Origin: Bradymonas sp963697525
Lineage (GTDB): Bacteria > Myxococcota_A > Bradymonadia > Bradymonadales > Bradymonadaceae
NCBI GenBank assembly: GCA_963697525.1
Contig: OY969087.1
Span: 1,798,001-1,862,000 of the forward strand
Reading direction: 5' to 3'
Length of the DNA: 64,000 nt
How positions within the stretch are numbered: position 1 is the first letter of the stretch; each line of letters begins with the position of its first letter. Below the pieces are notes generated by a model. That model was not told where the DNA came from and did no database searches. It was given only the letters and a program-made list of their open reading frames with translations. The translations under genes were made by a program, and so were the position numbers. Below, piece after piece: positions 42,903 through 54,289 of the stretch.

Positions 42903-45074
42903 TCATCGCTCGTCATAACCACGTCGAAAATCAATGCACCCCAACGTCGCTGCGTCGACGTACCAGCCGCGGCGTCCGCGCAGGGCAGCGGCGGCCTGGC
43001 CGGGCGGGCAGTGCACCGAAAACGCCTCGCCGTGGGGGCCGCCGACGGCCTGGGTCTCCTGCTCGGCGGACTTTCCGTCGCCGAGCGGCGCGCAGATGAG
43101 CTGCAGCCGGTCGATATATTTGCTCTGCAATCCCTTCATGCCCACCACTGCCGTGTCGTGCGGGCAGCGCAGGCGCACGTTGTGCTTGCCGTGGAAGCGG
43201 CCCATCCGTGTGCCACGATACATTTGGCCGAGGCGAAACTGGCCGTTCGCCTCGGCGCTGTAGCTGGCGCAAAGCGGGTGGAGGCTGCCGACGTGGGGGC
43301 CTTTCTTGGGCTGTGGGCGAACGTCCAGGCCGACCAGGACGTGGTTGCCGGGACATCGCCAGGTGAAGGGATGGCCGCCGTGGCCGCCGACGTGGTCCAG
43401 ATAGGTCACCGGGCGATGCGCGTGGTTCACGCGGTACAGATACCAACTCTTGGCGTGGGAGCCCTTGGGCGCATGGGCGGTGTCGATGAGCGTGGCGACC
43501 GCTTTCGAGGGCCGTCTGTGGTGGCCGCGCACGATGACGTAGTCCCACTTTTGTAGCCGGCCGAAGTCGTGAAACGGCGAGCCCTTCAGGTGGGGATAGC
43601 CGTAGCCCTTGCGAAATTTGATGGCGTTGAAGCCGGTGCCCGGAAAGCCGAATCCGCCAAAACCGTGGGTGCGCAACTGCGCCAGCCCGTGGCAGCTATG
43701 GTCGAGCGGGCGGCCGCGGATCACCGCGTCGTTGGTGGTATGTACGCCCACGCATTCGACGCGGGCGTGGGCGGGGAGCTGGTCGATGAGCTTTACGAGC
43801 GGCGCGATGCGCGTGCGCTCGAAGAGGGCGACCTGTCCGGTGATGTAGTGGCCGAACCAGATGGAGGTGACCACGGCGGCGGCGACCCCCAGCTTCGCAA
43901 ACCAGCTCCGTCGGGGAAGCCGGGGCAAGAGCGCGCAGGTCATGAAAAACAGCGGCGCGACTCGTGTGGCGATATTGGTGACGTTGATATGCGACGGGAA
44001 CACCGTCTCGGCGAGTCCCAGGCACAGCACGACGAGCCAAAGCGTATGTTGTTGGGCCTCGGTCCAAGTCCTCGTCAGGGCGCGGCGCACGCGTTTCAGG
44101 AAACGCTCGTCGGGCGGGTCATTGGCAGTACTCTGGGGCGTCGGCGACTCTGAGAACCCCACAAGGAGCAACCAGGCGCCCACCAGAACGGCGAACGCGA
44201 GGATGTCCTTTTGGTCCATCATGGCGTCGATGCCCGCCTCGACGAACCGGTGCAGCTTGTGGGTGGGGCTGTAGTACTGGGCGTGCATGATCGTGTGCAG
44301 CAGGCTGCCCTTGGGAAGCCCGTGCTTTCCCTTGGTGGCCTCGTGCCAGACCATCCACATCGCTGCTCCCGGGGCGAGCGCGAGCGCGTGCAACCAGTGG
44401 CGCGGCCGTTCGGCCGACAAGAGGAGCACGAAGGCGGCTGCGCCCAGGGTAAACGGGCAGCCCAGGCCGTGGGCGAAAAACGACAGCGCGCCCGTCAGCG
44501 CCAGCCCCGTTCCCCACTTCCACTCGCCGGTCTTACCGGCCTGTTTAGCCAGGGCGATCGCGGCAAAAAACAGCGGAAAGGTGGCCACGTAATTGACCAT
44601 CCCCCAGTACATCGAGCCGTTCCACAAAAAGGGCAGACACAAAAAGATCAGCCAGCGCGAGCGTCCGAAGACACGCGCCACGGCGAGCAGCGCGCCGATG
44701 GTGCCCGCGAGCACCAGGCTCATCACCAGGCGCAGGCCCGTCAGCGGGTCGACCATCGGGTAGAGCCAACTGACCAGGCGGCTGACCAGCGTATTGGGCG
44801 CCAGCCCGTCTCGCAGCGCGAACATCTGCCGGTACAGCGCGACCTCATCATAACGCGCCCACACGTCGGCGATGGAGGCGTGGGCGCCGAAGTCGGTGAA
44901 CGGGGGCATCGGGCCCACCCACAAGGGGGCGATGATCGCCCAGGTCGCGACCGCCAGGAGGGCGCCAAAAAGCAGGTGACCGCCCCAGCGACGCGCGAGT
45001 TCGGGCTGCGCACGCAGGCTGTGCAGCACGCCGCGTATGGCGTCGCACTTTAGCTGCGGAAATATTTCCCCCAT
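42903..45074 (-). CDS. Polytopic membrane protein with Cys-rich C-terminal domain (paralogue A)
   Basis: A 723-aa protein. Eleven or so transmembrane helices occupy residues 25-420. A soluble region (AHARVECVGVHTTNDAVIRGRPLDHSCHGL and further) follows. The final about 180 residues hold three imperfect CP..GxxxxG...D.L.L.C repeats (CPGNHVLVGLDVRP, CPHDTAVVGMKGLQSKYIDRLQLIC, CPPGQAAAALRGRRGWYVDAATLGC), resembling extracellular carbohydrate- or surface-binding domains. It is paralogous to the gene at 45350-47005, which lacks that last domain. Both genes probably serve the envelope. Function unknown. Confidence 0.72.
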   Translation of the reverse strand: MGEIFPQLKCDAIRGVLHSLRAQPELARRWGGHLLFGALLAVATWAIIAPLWVGPMPPFTDFGAHASIADVWARYDEVALYRQMFALRDGLAPNTLVSRLVSWLYPMVDPLTGLRLVMSLVLAGTIGALLAVARVFGRSRWLIFLCLPFLWNGSMYWGMVNYVATFPLFFAAIALAKQAGKTGEWKWGTGLALTGALSFFAHGLGCPFTLGAAAFVLLLSAERPRHWLHALALAPGAAMWMVWHEATKGKHGLPKGSLLHTIMHAQYYSPTHKLHRFVEAGIDAMMDQKDILAFAVLVGAWLLLVGFSESPTPQSTANDPPDERFLKRVRRALTRTWTEAQQHTLWLVVLCLGLAETVFPSHINVTNIATRVAPLFFMTCALLPRLPRRSWFAKLGVAAAVVTSIWFGHYITGQVALFERTRIAPLVKLIDQLPAHARVECVGVHTTNDAVIRGRPLDHSCHGLAQLRTHGFGGFGFPGTGFNAIKFRKGYGYPHLKGSPFHDFGRLQKWDYVIVRGHHRRPSKAVATLIDTAHAPKGSHAKSWYLYRVNHAHRPVTYLDHVGGHGGHPFTWRCPGNHVLVGLDVRPQPKKGPHVGSLHPLCASYSAEANGQFRLGQMYRGTRMGRFHGKHNVRLRCPHDTAVVGMKGLQSKYIDRLQLICAPLGDGKSAEQETQAVGGPHGEAFSVHCPPGQAAAALRGRRGWYVDAATLGCIDFRRGYDER

Positions 45075-45259
45075 CGGCTACCTTCGGAGAGTTGCGGGCG
45101 CGGCGCGGCTGCTCGACTTGCGCATAAGCCAGCCGGGCCGGTGGGTCAATTGCGGCGCCATGGTGTCGAAATCGACGGTGCAATTCAAGAGGGATATGGA
45201 AGGTCCGGTCACGTCCACGCCGCGAGCGCCTCCGGCGATCACATTTCTACACATGTGGT

Positions 45260-45287
45260 GCGGAGCGGCAGCAAGCAGCCGCTCCGC
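45260..45287. terminator. Hairpin between tandem paralogues
   Basis: A perfect 10-bp stem (GCGGAGCGGC at 45260-45269 and GCCGCTCCGC at 45278-45287) with an 8-nt loop. It lies between the downstream end of paralogue B and the start of paralogue A. Similar sequence, GGAGCGGCTGCTTGCTG, occurs near 21174. It may be a terminator or part of a repeat family. Confidence 0.55.
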
Positions 45288-45349
45288 CGGGCGTTCCGCA
45301 AAAAATGTGTGGGATCATAAGGCGTTCAGGTTCACGAGCACGTGCGCGT

Positions 45350-47005
45350 TCACGGGGGGGCTTGCGCGTTTGGGTGGCCTACTTCTACGCGCCACAGGTA
45401 CCAATTCGGTCCTTTCTTGCCGCTGGGATGGGCGGTGGCGACCAATGTGGCGAGGGTTTTGGGCGGGTGGCGGCGCTTGCCGCGGGTGATCACGTAGTCC
45501 CAGTGGCTGACGCGGTTGTGGTCGCGGAAGCCGGTGTGCTTGAGGCTGTAGTATTTGTGGCCCTTTCGGTAAGCGACGGCGTTGAAGGCGGTGGCGGGGA
45601 AGTTCGAGCCGCCGATGCTCTGGGTTTGGACCTGCACGAGGCCGGCGCAGTTGTGGTTGAGGGGGCTTCCCTGGATGGGCAGGCCGTTGTAGCCCGGAAG
45701 CCCGAAGCATTCGACGCGCGAGTGGTGGGGGATGTGGGCGATGAGCTCCTCGAGGGGCTCGAATTCGGTGTGGTCGAAGGCGGTGATCGTCTTTGTGGCG
45801 AAGTGGCCGAACCAGAACGGCGCGGCGATGGCCACGGCGAGGCCGGCGCCGGCGAGCCAGCTTCGCCGGGGCAGGCGGGGGAGCAAGGCGGCGGTCATGA
45901 TGAACAGCGGGACGACGCGCGTGGCGATGTTGGTTTGGGCGATATGCGACGGCAGCAGCGCGATCGCGGCGCCCAGGCATAGCGTGACCAGGAGCAGGGT
46001 ATGCTCGTTCAGTTGGGCGTATAGCGAGCGCGCGGCGCGCCCGAGGCGGCCGGTGAGGGGGGCGTCGGTCTCGCAGGCGGGCGCGGCCGGTGCCGGGGGG
46101 CGCTGGGAGACGCCCATCCACAGCAGCCAGACGCCGAAGAGCACGCAAATGAGCACGATCTCCTGGTCTCCGGAGCTGATGTTGAGGGCGTGCTCGAAGA
46201 AGCGGGCGAGCTTTTGCTTCGGGTCGTACCACTGCGAGTGGTGGGCGAGCAGGTCCATCAAGCCCGCCTTCGGCAGGCCGGAGCCGTGGTGGGGCATCGA
46301 CTTCCAATGCCACCACAGCCCGCCGGCGGGGATGAGCGCGGCGAATTGGCGCAGGGCGCGCGGGCGGCGAAACGACAAGGCGAGCACGAAGGCGGCCACC
46401 CCCAGGGTGAACGCGCAGCCGAGCCCGTGGGCGAAAAACGCGAAGACGCACGCCAGCGCCAGCCCCACACCCCAGCGCCAGTCGTCGGTCTGGCCGGCCT
46501 TGCGGGCGAGGGCGATGGCGGCGAAAAAGGGCGGCAGCGCGGCCACGTAGTTGACCATGCCCCAATGCAGCCCGGTGTTCCACAGAAAGGGCACGCACAA
46601 AAACACCAGCCATGGCGAGCGCCCGAAGGCCTTGGCCACGCCCACCAGCGCGGCGACGGTGGCGGCGAGCATCAGGCTGGTGAATAGGCGAAGCGAGGCG
46701 ACCGGGCCGAGCGTCGGGAAGAGCAGGCCGGCGAAGCGCGACGGCAGCGTGTTGGGCACCAGCCCGCCGCGGCGCACGTACCAGTCGCGGTAGATGGCCA
46801 CGGTGTCCAGGCGCGCCCACACGTCGGCGATGGCGGCGTGGCCGCCGAAGTCGGTCAGCGGCGGCATCGGGCCCACCCACAACGGTGCGATCACCGCCCA
46901 GGTCGCCGCGGCCAGCAGCCCCCCGAACAGTAGGCGTTGTCCCCAGCGCCTCACCCGGTCGGGCGGCGCGCCCAAGGTTTGCAGATAGGTGCGTATGCTG
47001 GCCAT
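45350..47005 (-). CDS. Polytopic membrane protein (paralogue B)
   Basis: A 551-aa protein, start ATG 47005 (MASIRTYLQTLG). It aligns with residues 1-550 of the downstream paralogue A: both share LFGALLAVATWAIIAPLWVGPMPP-like, FLCLPFLWN, WGMVNYVA, FFAHGLGCAFTLG and LPRLPRRSW segments. It has about eleven transmembrane helices and a soluble C-terminal region (PHHSRVECFGLPGYNGLP) but no Cys-rich extension. The tandem duplicates are separated by 275 bp. Function unknown; glycosyltransferase-like membrane proteins are one possibility. Confidence 0.72.
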   Translation of the reverse strand: MASIRTYLQTLGAPPDRVRRWGQRLLFGGLLAAATWAVIAPLWVGPMPPLTDFGGHAAIADVWARLDTVAIYRDWYVRRGGLVPNTLPSRFAGLLFPTLGPVASLRLFTSLMLAATVAALVGVAKAFGRSPWLVFLCVPFLWNTGLHWGMVNYVAALPPFFAAIALARKAGQTDDWRWGVGLALACVFAFFAHGLGCAFTLGVAAFVLALSFRRPRALRQFAALIPAGGLWWHWKSMPHHGSGLPKAGLMDLLAHHSQWYDPKQKLARFFEHALNISSGDQEIVLICVLFGVWLLWMGVSQRPPAPAAPACETDAPLTGRLGRAARSLYAQLNEHTLLLVTLCLGAAIALLPSHIAQTNIATRVVPLFIMTAALLPRLPRRSWLAGAGLAVAIAAPFWFGHFATKTITAFDHTEFEPLEELIAHIPHHSRVECFGLPGYNGLPIQGSPLNHNCAGLVQVQTQSIGGSNFPATAFNAVAYRKGHKYYSLKHTGFRDHNRVSHWDYVITRGKRRHPPKTLATLVATAHPSGKKGPNWYLWRVEVGHPNAQAPP

Positions 47006-47159
47006 GTAACGTGAGTGTGTGGCACAGATGAGTCGCGCCGGATTCAACCGCAACGCCGATCGTGATGCAAGTCACGAATATTCGACAGGCTCTCGTACGT
47101 TTCTATGATTGTGGTACGAGACCACACGGATAGCCTCGGTTTCAAACCCAGAGAATGTC

Positions 47160-47855
47160 ATGCAATATCGGCTCGCTTGGCCACCCTTTACACGCAATAT
47201 CAAGATCACGCTGGCGCTGCTGGTGGCGCTGTTTCTGGCCACCGTCTTCATCCAGCCGCTGTACCTATTTTCGCGCGATTACCTGTATGTGTCGGCCGAT
47301 TCGGTCGTCCGACAGGGACACGTGTGGGCGCTGTTCACCTACGCGTTCTTCCACGCCAACTTTAACCACATCCTGTTCAACGGCATCGCGCTGTGGATGT
47401 TCGGCGGCTACGTCGACGAGATGTGGTCGTCCAAGAAGTTCTGGACGGTCAGCCTTCTAAGCGCGCTGGGCGGGGGCATCGCGGTGGTCTTGAGCCAGCT
47501 CGTCTTCGGGGGCATGTCGGTCACCCTGGGCTATTCGGGCGCGATCATGGGGCTGGTGGCGGCGTATTGCTGGTATAATTGGGACACGCGCATCAACTTT
47601 TTCTTCATCCCCATGACCGGCAAGACGCTGCTGTTGTTCTTCGTGGGGCTGGACGTCTTTTTCGTGCTCGTCGCCAGCGAGCCCATCAGCATCGCCGCGC
47701 ATATCGGCGGCATGATCACCGGGCTTTTGTTGGTCACCGACGTGTGGCGGCCCAGGCGTCTCAAACAGTGGTGGCGACGGCGCTCGATGAAGAAGAAATT
47801 TCGCGAGGCGACGAGGGAGGTCGACCGCAAGCGCAACGGCGATTGGATCAACTGA
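47160..47855 (+). CDS. Rhomboid family intramembrane serine protease
   Basis: A 231-aa rhomboid with six predicted helices. The catalytic Ser is S126 in GYSGAIMGL and the catalytic His is H181 in AAHIGGMITG, so the dyad is complete. The HxxxN motif is HANFNHILFN (residues 65-74). The ATG at 47160 fits the short N-terminus (MQYRLAWPPFTRN). Its basic C-terminal tail (RRRSMKKKFREATREVDRKRN) is cytoplasmic. Substrate proteins are unknown. Confidence 0.92.
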   Translation: MQYRLAWPPFTRNIKITLALLVALFLATVFIQPLYLFSRDYLYVSADSVVRQGHVWALFTYAFFHANFNHILFNGIALWMFGGYVDEMWSSKKFWTVSLLSALGGGIAVVLSQLVFGGMSVTLGYSGAIMGLVAAYCWYNWDTRINFFFIPMTGKTLLLFFVGLDVFFVLVASEPISIAAHIGGMITGLLLVTDVWRPRRLKQWWRRRSMKKKFREATREVDRKRNGDWIN

Positions 47856-47937
47856 GCTTGATTGATGCCCGTCCCGTTCTTACACTGCGCCAAATATCCT
47901 GTGAACGACCACAACTTTTCGCAGCGGACGTCAGAAC

Positions 47938-49203
47938 ATGGACAAGACCGAGAATAAGCTAGAAATCACGCGTGAATTCGTCGAGCGGATGCCCAAGACC
48001 GACCTGCACGTGCATTTGGACGGCAGTTTGCGCCTGGAGACCATCCTGGACCTGGCCGAGCAACAGGGCGTCAAGCTGCCCGACGGGGCGGATACGCCCG
48101 AGAAGCTCGCCGAGGCCATCCACATGGGCGCGGTCTGCGACGACCTGACCGACTACCTCAAGGCGTTCGACGTGACATTGAGCGTGTTGCAGACCGAGGA
48201 GGCGCTGTACCGCGCGGCCTTCGAGCTCGGGGAGGACGCCGCCAAAGAGGGCGTCAAATATATGGAGGTGCGCTACTCGCCGCTGCTGCACACCCAGAAC
48301 GGGCTGAGCTTTCCGGTCATCGTCGAGGCGGTCGGCGAGGGCCTTCGCGAGGCCAAGCGGCGCTACGGGCTGATGAGCGGCCAGATCATCTGTGGCATTC
48401 GCCACATCACCCCGGAGTCGTCGCTGCGGCTGGCGGAGCTGTGCGTGGCCTTTAAAAACAAGGGCGTCGTCGGCTTCGACCTCGCCGGCGCCGAGGCCAA
48501 CAACCCGCCCAAGGACCACCGCGACGCGTTCTACCTGATTCGCAACAACAACGTGAATCTGACCATCCACGCCGGCGAGGCCTACGGCCCGGAGAGCATC
48601 CACCAGGCCATCCACATGTGCGGGGCGCACCGCGTCGGCCACGGCACGCGGCTTCGTGAGGACGGCGACCTGCTCAATTACGTCAACGACCACCGCATCC
48701 CGCTGGAGGTCTGCCCGACGTCGAACGTCCAGACGCGCGCCTGCGAGAGCTTCGAGAGCCACCCGCTGCCGTTTTATCTGTCCTACGGGCTGCGCGTGAC
48801 CATCAACACCGACAACCGCCTGGTCACCGACACCACCATGACCGAGGAGACCTGGCGCTGCGTGCAGGCCTACGACCTCAATATCGGCGATTTGCGCAAG
48901 CTGATGATCAACGGGTTCAAATCCTCGTTCATGCCCTACCGCAAAAAACGCACGGTCACCGCGCGCGTATGCGCCGAGTTCGACCGCCTCGTGGCCGAAT
49001 TCGAGGAGCGCCAGGGCGCCAAGGCCGTCCACGACCCGCGCGTCGCCCAGGAGATCGCCATCCAGAAGGCCAGCGCCGACGCCACCAAGCCCCACGTCGA
49101 GCTCGACCCCTACTCGGGCAAAAGCGGCGTGAAGCAGGAGGACGCCGAGTACAGCCTCGCCGACGCCTCCAGCGTGGCCGACGACGACGAAAAGGCGTCG
49201 TGA
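47938..49203 (+). CDS. Adenosine deaminase family protein
   Basis: A 421-aa metal-dependent deaminase. Zinc-binding HxH is in DLHVHLDGS (H24, H26); HAGEAYGP, VGHGTRL and the INTDNRLV (Asp) segments follow, as in adenosine deaminases. Compared with E. coli Add (333 aa) it has an N-terminal lead and a C-terminal tail of about 60 residues rich in Asp and Glu. The substrate is likely adenosine, but a related purine cannot be excluded. A repeat-laden interval follows. Confidence 0.9.
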   Translation: MDKTENKLEITREFVERMPKTDLHVHLDGSLRLETILDLAEQQGVKLPDGADTPEKLAEAIHMGAVCDDLTDYLKAFDVTLSVLQTEEALYRAAFELGEDAAKEGVKYMEVRYSPLLHTQNGLSFPVIVEAVGEGLREAKRRYGLMSGQIICGIRHITPESSLRLAELCVAFKNKGVVGFDLAGAEANNPPKDHRDAFYLIRNNNVNLTIHAGEAYGPESIHQAIHMCGAHRVGHGTRLREDGDLLNYVNDHRIPLEVCPTSNVQTRACESFESHPLPFYLSYGLRVTINTDNRLVTDTTMTEETWRCVQAYDLNIGDLRKLMINGFKSSFMPYRKKRTVTARVCAEFDRLVAEFEERQGAKAVHDPRVAQEIAIQKASADATKPHVELDPYSGKSGVKQEDAEYSLADASSVADDDEKAS

Positions 49204-49212
49204 CGGCGGGTT

Positions 49213-49379
49213 TCACCACAGAGGTCACCGAGGGCACAGAGGACGGCGAAAGGCGAAAGGCGAATTAACCGCGAAGGCGCGAAGACGCAAAGAGAAAAAA
49301 TAGAAAAGCAGTCCTTAGCGCCTCTGCGCCTTTGCGGTTAAATTGCCGTTCTCTGTGACCTCTGTGCCCTCTGTGGTGA
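49213..49379. repeat. Inverted repeat, CACAGAGG family, copy 1
   Basis: A 167-bp hairpin-like element. Left arm 49213-49242 contains TCACCACAGAGG and GGGCACAGAGGA; right arm contains CCTCTGTGCCCTCTGTGGTGA. An inner pair is TTAACCGCGAAGGCGCGAAG against GCGCCTTTGCGGTTAA. A second copy of the same family lies at 55438-55580, reaching into a gene. The element occupies the interval between the deaminase and glmU. Confidence 0.9.
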
Positions 49380-49397
49380 TATTGTTGTTGCTGTTTC

Positions 49398-50825
49398 ATG
49401 CAACCAAGACCAAACAAGCACATGACCAATAAGATCGACTTTCAAGCTGTCGTTATGGCTGCCGGGAAGGGCACGCGTCTGAAGTCGGAGCGGCCGAAGG
49501 TGCTCCACGAGGTGCTCGGAAAGCCGATGATCTTCTACGCGGTGGACGCGGCGCTGCGGGCGGGCGCGAAGCGCGTGGTGGTGGTGTTAGGCCACGGGCG
49601 CGAGCAGGTGCAGTCGTGGCTCGAGGCGCATATGGACTGCGAGCGGGTGCGCTTCGTGGTCCAGGAGAACCAGCTCGGCACGGCCCACGCGGTGTATGCG
49701 GCGCGCGACTACTTCGACCGGGCGCCGGCGTATACGGCGATCGTGTCGGGCGATGTGCCCAATATGGACGCGCACACGCTGGACGATTTCGTGACCAAGA
49801 CGTCCAACTCGAGCTACCCGCTGGGGATGATCACCGCGCGTTTGGACGATCCCGCACATTACGGGCGGGTGCTTCGAAACGGCGGCGGTGAGGTCACCGG
49901 CGTGGTCGAGTATAAGGACGCGACCGACAAGCAGCGCGAGGTCGACGAGATCAACGCGGGCTTCTACGCCGTCGAGACCGAGTTCTTGGCGCGGTTTCTG
50001 CCCGAGATCTGCGAGGGCCCGGCGGATAACGCCCAGGGCGAGTACTACCTGACCGACCTTATCGCCATGGCCGCCGAGCACGCCGGAGTCTTTGGCTGGG
50101 TGGTCGACGAGATCGGGCTGGTCCAGGGCGTCAACACCCGCCAGGACCTGGCCGAGGCGACTCGATTCGCCCAGCGGCGCATCAACGACCGGTGGATGAC
50201 CGAGGGCGTGACGTTTATCGACCCCAACGCCACCTACGTCGAACCGGAGGTGCGTCTGGCCCCGGACGTCGTCCTGTATCCGGGAGTGCACCTGAAGGGA
50301 AAGACGCGTATCGGCGAGGGCACCATCGTCGAAAATGGCTCGGTCATCGCCGACTGCGAGCTCGCCGCGGACGTGCACGTCAAGGCCAACTGTTACCTGA
50401 CGCTCGCACGCGTCGACAGCGGCACGGCACTGGGCCCATTCGCCCACCTTCGCCCGGGCGCCGACATCGGCAGAGATTGCAAGGTCGGGAACTTCGTGGA
50501 GGTCAAGAAGTCACGGCTGGAAGATGGCGTCAAAGCCGGTCACCTGACCTACCTGGGCGACGCCCACATCGGCAAAGAGACCAACGTGGGCGCCGGCACC
50601 ATCACCTGCAACTACGACGGCAAGCGCAAGCACCGCACCGAGATCGGCGAGGGGTCGTTCATCGGCTCGAACACCGCGCTGGTCGCGCCGGTCAAGCTGG
50701 GCAACAAGGCCTATATCGGCGCCGGCAGCACGATCACTGACGAGGTGCCCGACGAGTCGCTGGCGGTCGCGCGTGGCCGGCAGCGCAATATCGAGGGTTG
50801 GGTGAAAAAGCAGGAAGACGATTAA
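49398..50825 (+). CDS. glmU: Bifunctional UDP-GlcNAc pyrophosphorylase / glucosamine-1-P acetyltransferase
   Basis: A 475-aa GlmU. The uridyltransferase domain starts VVMAAGKGTRLKSERPKVLHEVLGKPM and has GDVPNMDAHTL. The C-terminal left-handed beta-helix repeats are visible from about residue 260, with LKGKTRIGEGTIVENG, GNFVEVKKS and GAGTITCNYDGKRKHRTEIG, and the final IGAGSTITDEVP. It makes UDP-GlcNAc for peptidoglycan and LPS. ATG at 49398 and ATG at 49422 (MTNKIDFQ) are both possible; 49398 is the open frame start. Confidence 0.94.
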   Translation: MQPRPNKHMTNKIDFQAVVMAAGKGTRLKSERPKVLHEVLGKPMIFYAVDAALRAGAKRVVVVLGHGREQVQSWLEAHMDCERVRFVVQENQLGTAHAVYAARDYFDRAPAYTAIVSGDVPNMDAHTLDDFVTKTSNSSYPLGMITARLDDPAHYGRVLRNGGGEVTGVVEYKDATDKQREVDEINAGFYAVETEFLARFLPEICEGPADNAQGEYYLTDLIAMAAEHAGVFGWVVDEIGLVQGVNTRQDLAEATRFAQRRINDRWMTEGVTFIDPNATYVEPEVRLAPDVVLYPGVHLKGKTRIGEGTIVENGSVIADCELAADVHVKANCYLTLARVDSGTALGPFAHLRPGADIGRDCKVGNFVEVKKSRLEDGVKAGHLTYLGDAHIGKETNVGAGTITCNYDGKRKHRTEIGEGSFIGSNTALVAPVKLGNKAYIGAGSTITDEVPDESLAVARGRQRNIEGWVKKQEDD

Positions 50826-51463
50826 CCGTTCGTGCCGCTGGCCGAGAGGTTCGGGTCCCACAGGACCTCCTCGGCGTCCGTACCTTGGACCGCCGCCCAA
50901 CGACTCCACACGAAAAACGCATCACTCAGACGGTTGAGGTAGGCGAGCGCGAGCTCGTCTGCCTCTTCGTGCTCTGCGAGCTCGACGGCCTTGCGCTCGG
51001 CGCGCCGGCACACCGTGCGCGCCAGGTGCAGCTCGACGTTGAGGCGCGAGCCGCCGGGCAGCACGAACGAGCGAAGCCCCGGCAGCTCCTCGTTCATCTC
51101 GTCCATGCTCGCCTCCAGCGCGGCCACGTCGGCCTCTTTGATGCGCGGCATCTTCTCGCCGACGTCCTCGGGCAGCGTCGCCAGGATGCTGCCCAGGTTG
51201 AATAGCTCGTGCTGCACGCGCAAAAGCGTGTGGCCGAGCTCATCGAAGGCGGGGTTGTCGCCGTGCTCTTCGAGCAGCGTCTGGCGGCAGGCGCCGACGA
51301 TGGCGTTGAGCTCGTCGACGGTGCCGTAGGCGTCGATGCGCGCCGAGGTCTTGGGGACGCGTTGGCCGCCGACGAGGCTTGTTTGGCCGGCGTCGCCCTT
51401 GCGGGTGTAGACGCGGTTGATGGCAAGTTGGGGGTCTTGGAACTTTTTGTCGTCGTTGCTCAT
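50822..51463 (-). CDS. Cob(I)alamin adenosyltransferase (PduO/MMAB type)
   Basis: A 213-aa ATP:cob(I)alamin adenosyltransferase. Motifs are the ATP-binding TRKGDAGQTSLVGGQRVPK, the substrate-binding LARTVCRRAERKAVEL and the C-terminal NRLSDAFFVWSRWAA. It converts cob(I)alamin to adenosylcobalamin and uses the PduO fold. It overlaps the glmU stop by 4 bp. The gene is about 3 kb from the cobalamin-riboswitch locus and may belong to the same physiology. Confidence 0.93.
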   Translation of the reverse strand: MSNDDKKFQDPQLAINRVYTRKGDAGQTSLVGGQRVPKTSARIDAYGTVDELNAIVGACRQTLLEEHGDNPAFDELGHTLLRVQHELFNLGSILATLPEDVGEKMPRIKEADVAALEASMDEMNEELPGLRSFVLPGGSRLNVELHLARTVCRRAERKAVELAEHEEADELALAYLNRLSDAFFVWSRWAAVQGTDAEEVLWDPNLSASGTNG

Positions 51464-51759
51464 GGTGATCCTGGTACGTGTCTAGCTAGTTGTTGCGGAG
51501 CAAGCGGAGGAGCGGAGCAAGCGGAGCAAGCGGAGGAGCGGAGCAAGCGGAGCAAGCGGAGGAGCTGCGTTAGCTGAGCGCGGAGCAGCGGAAGAGGGGC
51601 GGAGTCAAGCGAAGAAGCTGAGGAGCAGCTGAAGAGCTGAGGTCGCCGGATGCCCGCCTCCGGTGCTTCGTTGCTCCTCAGATCCTTCGTTTGCATCCGT
51701 TGCCTCTTCAGTTGCTCCGCTCTTCGCTCCCTCAGCTCCTCAGCTCCTCAGCTCCTCAG
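51464..51759. other. Repeat-filled interval between adenosyltransferase and oligopeptidase genes
   Basis: The left part (51494-51565) is a higher-order tandem repeat of GGAGCAAGC and GGAGGAGC units with a 26-bp period. The right part (51716-51780) is made of CAGCTCCT-type units. The two parts are related in inverse orientation (GGAGC against GCTCC). No gene is credible; the frames crossing it are low-complexity. Confidence 0.75.
51494..51565. repeat. Tandem repeat, 26-bp period (GGAGCAAGC / GGAGGAGC)
   Basis: About 2.7 copies of a 26-bp unit built from GGAGCAAGC, GGAGGAGC and GGAGCAAGC. Copies are nearly identical. It lies just upstream (minus strand) of the adenosyltransferase start. Confidence 0.9.

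Positions 51760-51780
<21 letters not shown>
51716..51780. repeat. CAGCTCCT tandem repeat
   Basis: Repeats of the type CAGCTCCT, four perfect copies from about 51739, preceded by variant units. Its right end reaches the stop codon and the last residues (SSSRASK) of the oligopeptidase gene, so a repeat forms the gene's 3' end. Confidence 0.85.
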
Positions 51781-54006
<2,226 letters not shown>

Positions 54007-54069
54007 GGCGGCGTGGGGGCAAAGGTGCGTTTTCGATGGGTCGAGGAGTAGTGGAGATTTGGTGGGTTG

Positions 54070-54255
54070 TCTATACCTCTCCCGCCAGCTTCGCTTCGCT
54101 GCGCAGGCGGCTACACAGGGGGATTTCGCCCTTCGGGCTACAGGTGTTGTGGCGCGTCGACGTACGGAAAGCGAGCCCGTAGGGCGTTAGTCGATTCCGT
54201 AGCCCCCTGCGTGGTGGAGCGAAGCGCAACGGAGCTGGGGGATGGTGGCGCGTCG
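54070..54255. repeat. Imperfect palindromic repeat region
   Basis: The left arm (CCAGCTTCGCTTCGCTGCG) and the right arm (complement of CGAAGCGCAACGGAGCTGG) pair incompletely, and CAGGGGG pairs with CCCCCTG. Further short hairpins occur inside. It lies between the oligopeptidase start and the 3' end of the beta-propeller gene. I cannot match it to another copy in the window. Confidence 0.6.
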
Positions 54256-54289
54256 ATGGCAACGCCGCTCCGTCACCGAAACAAGGCTC

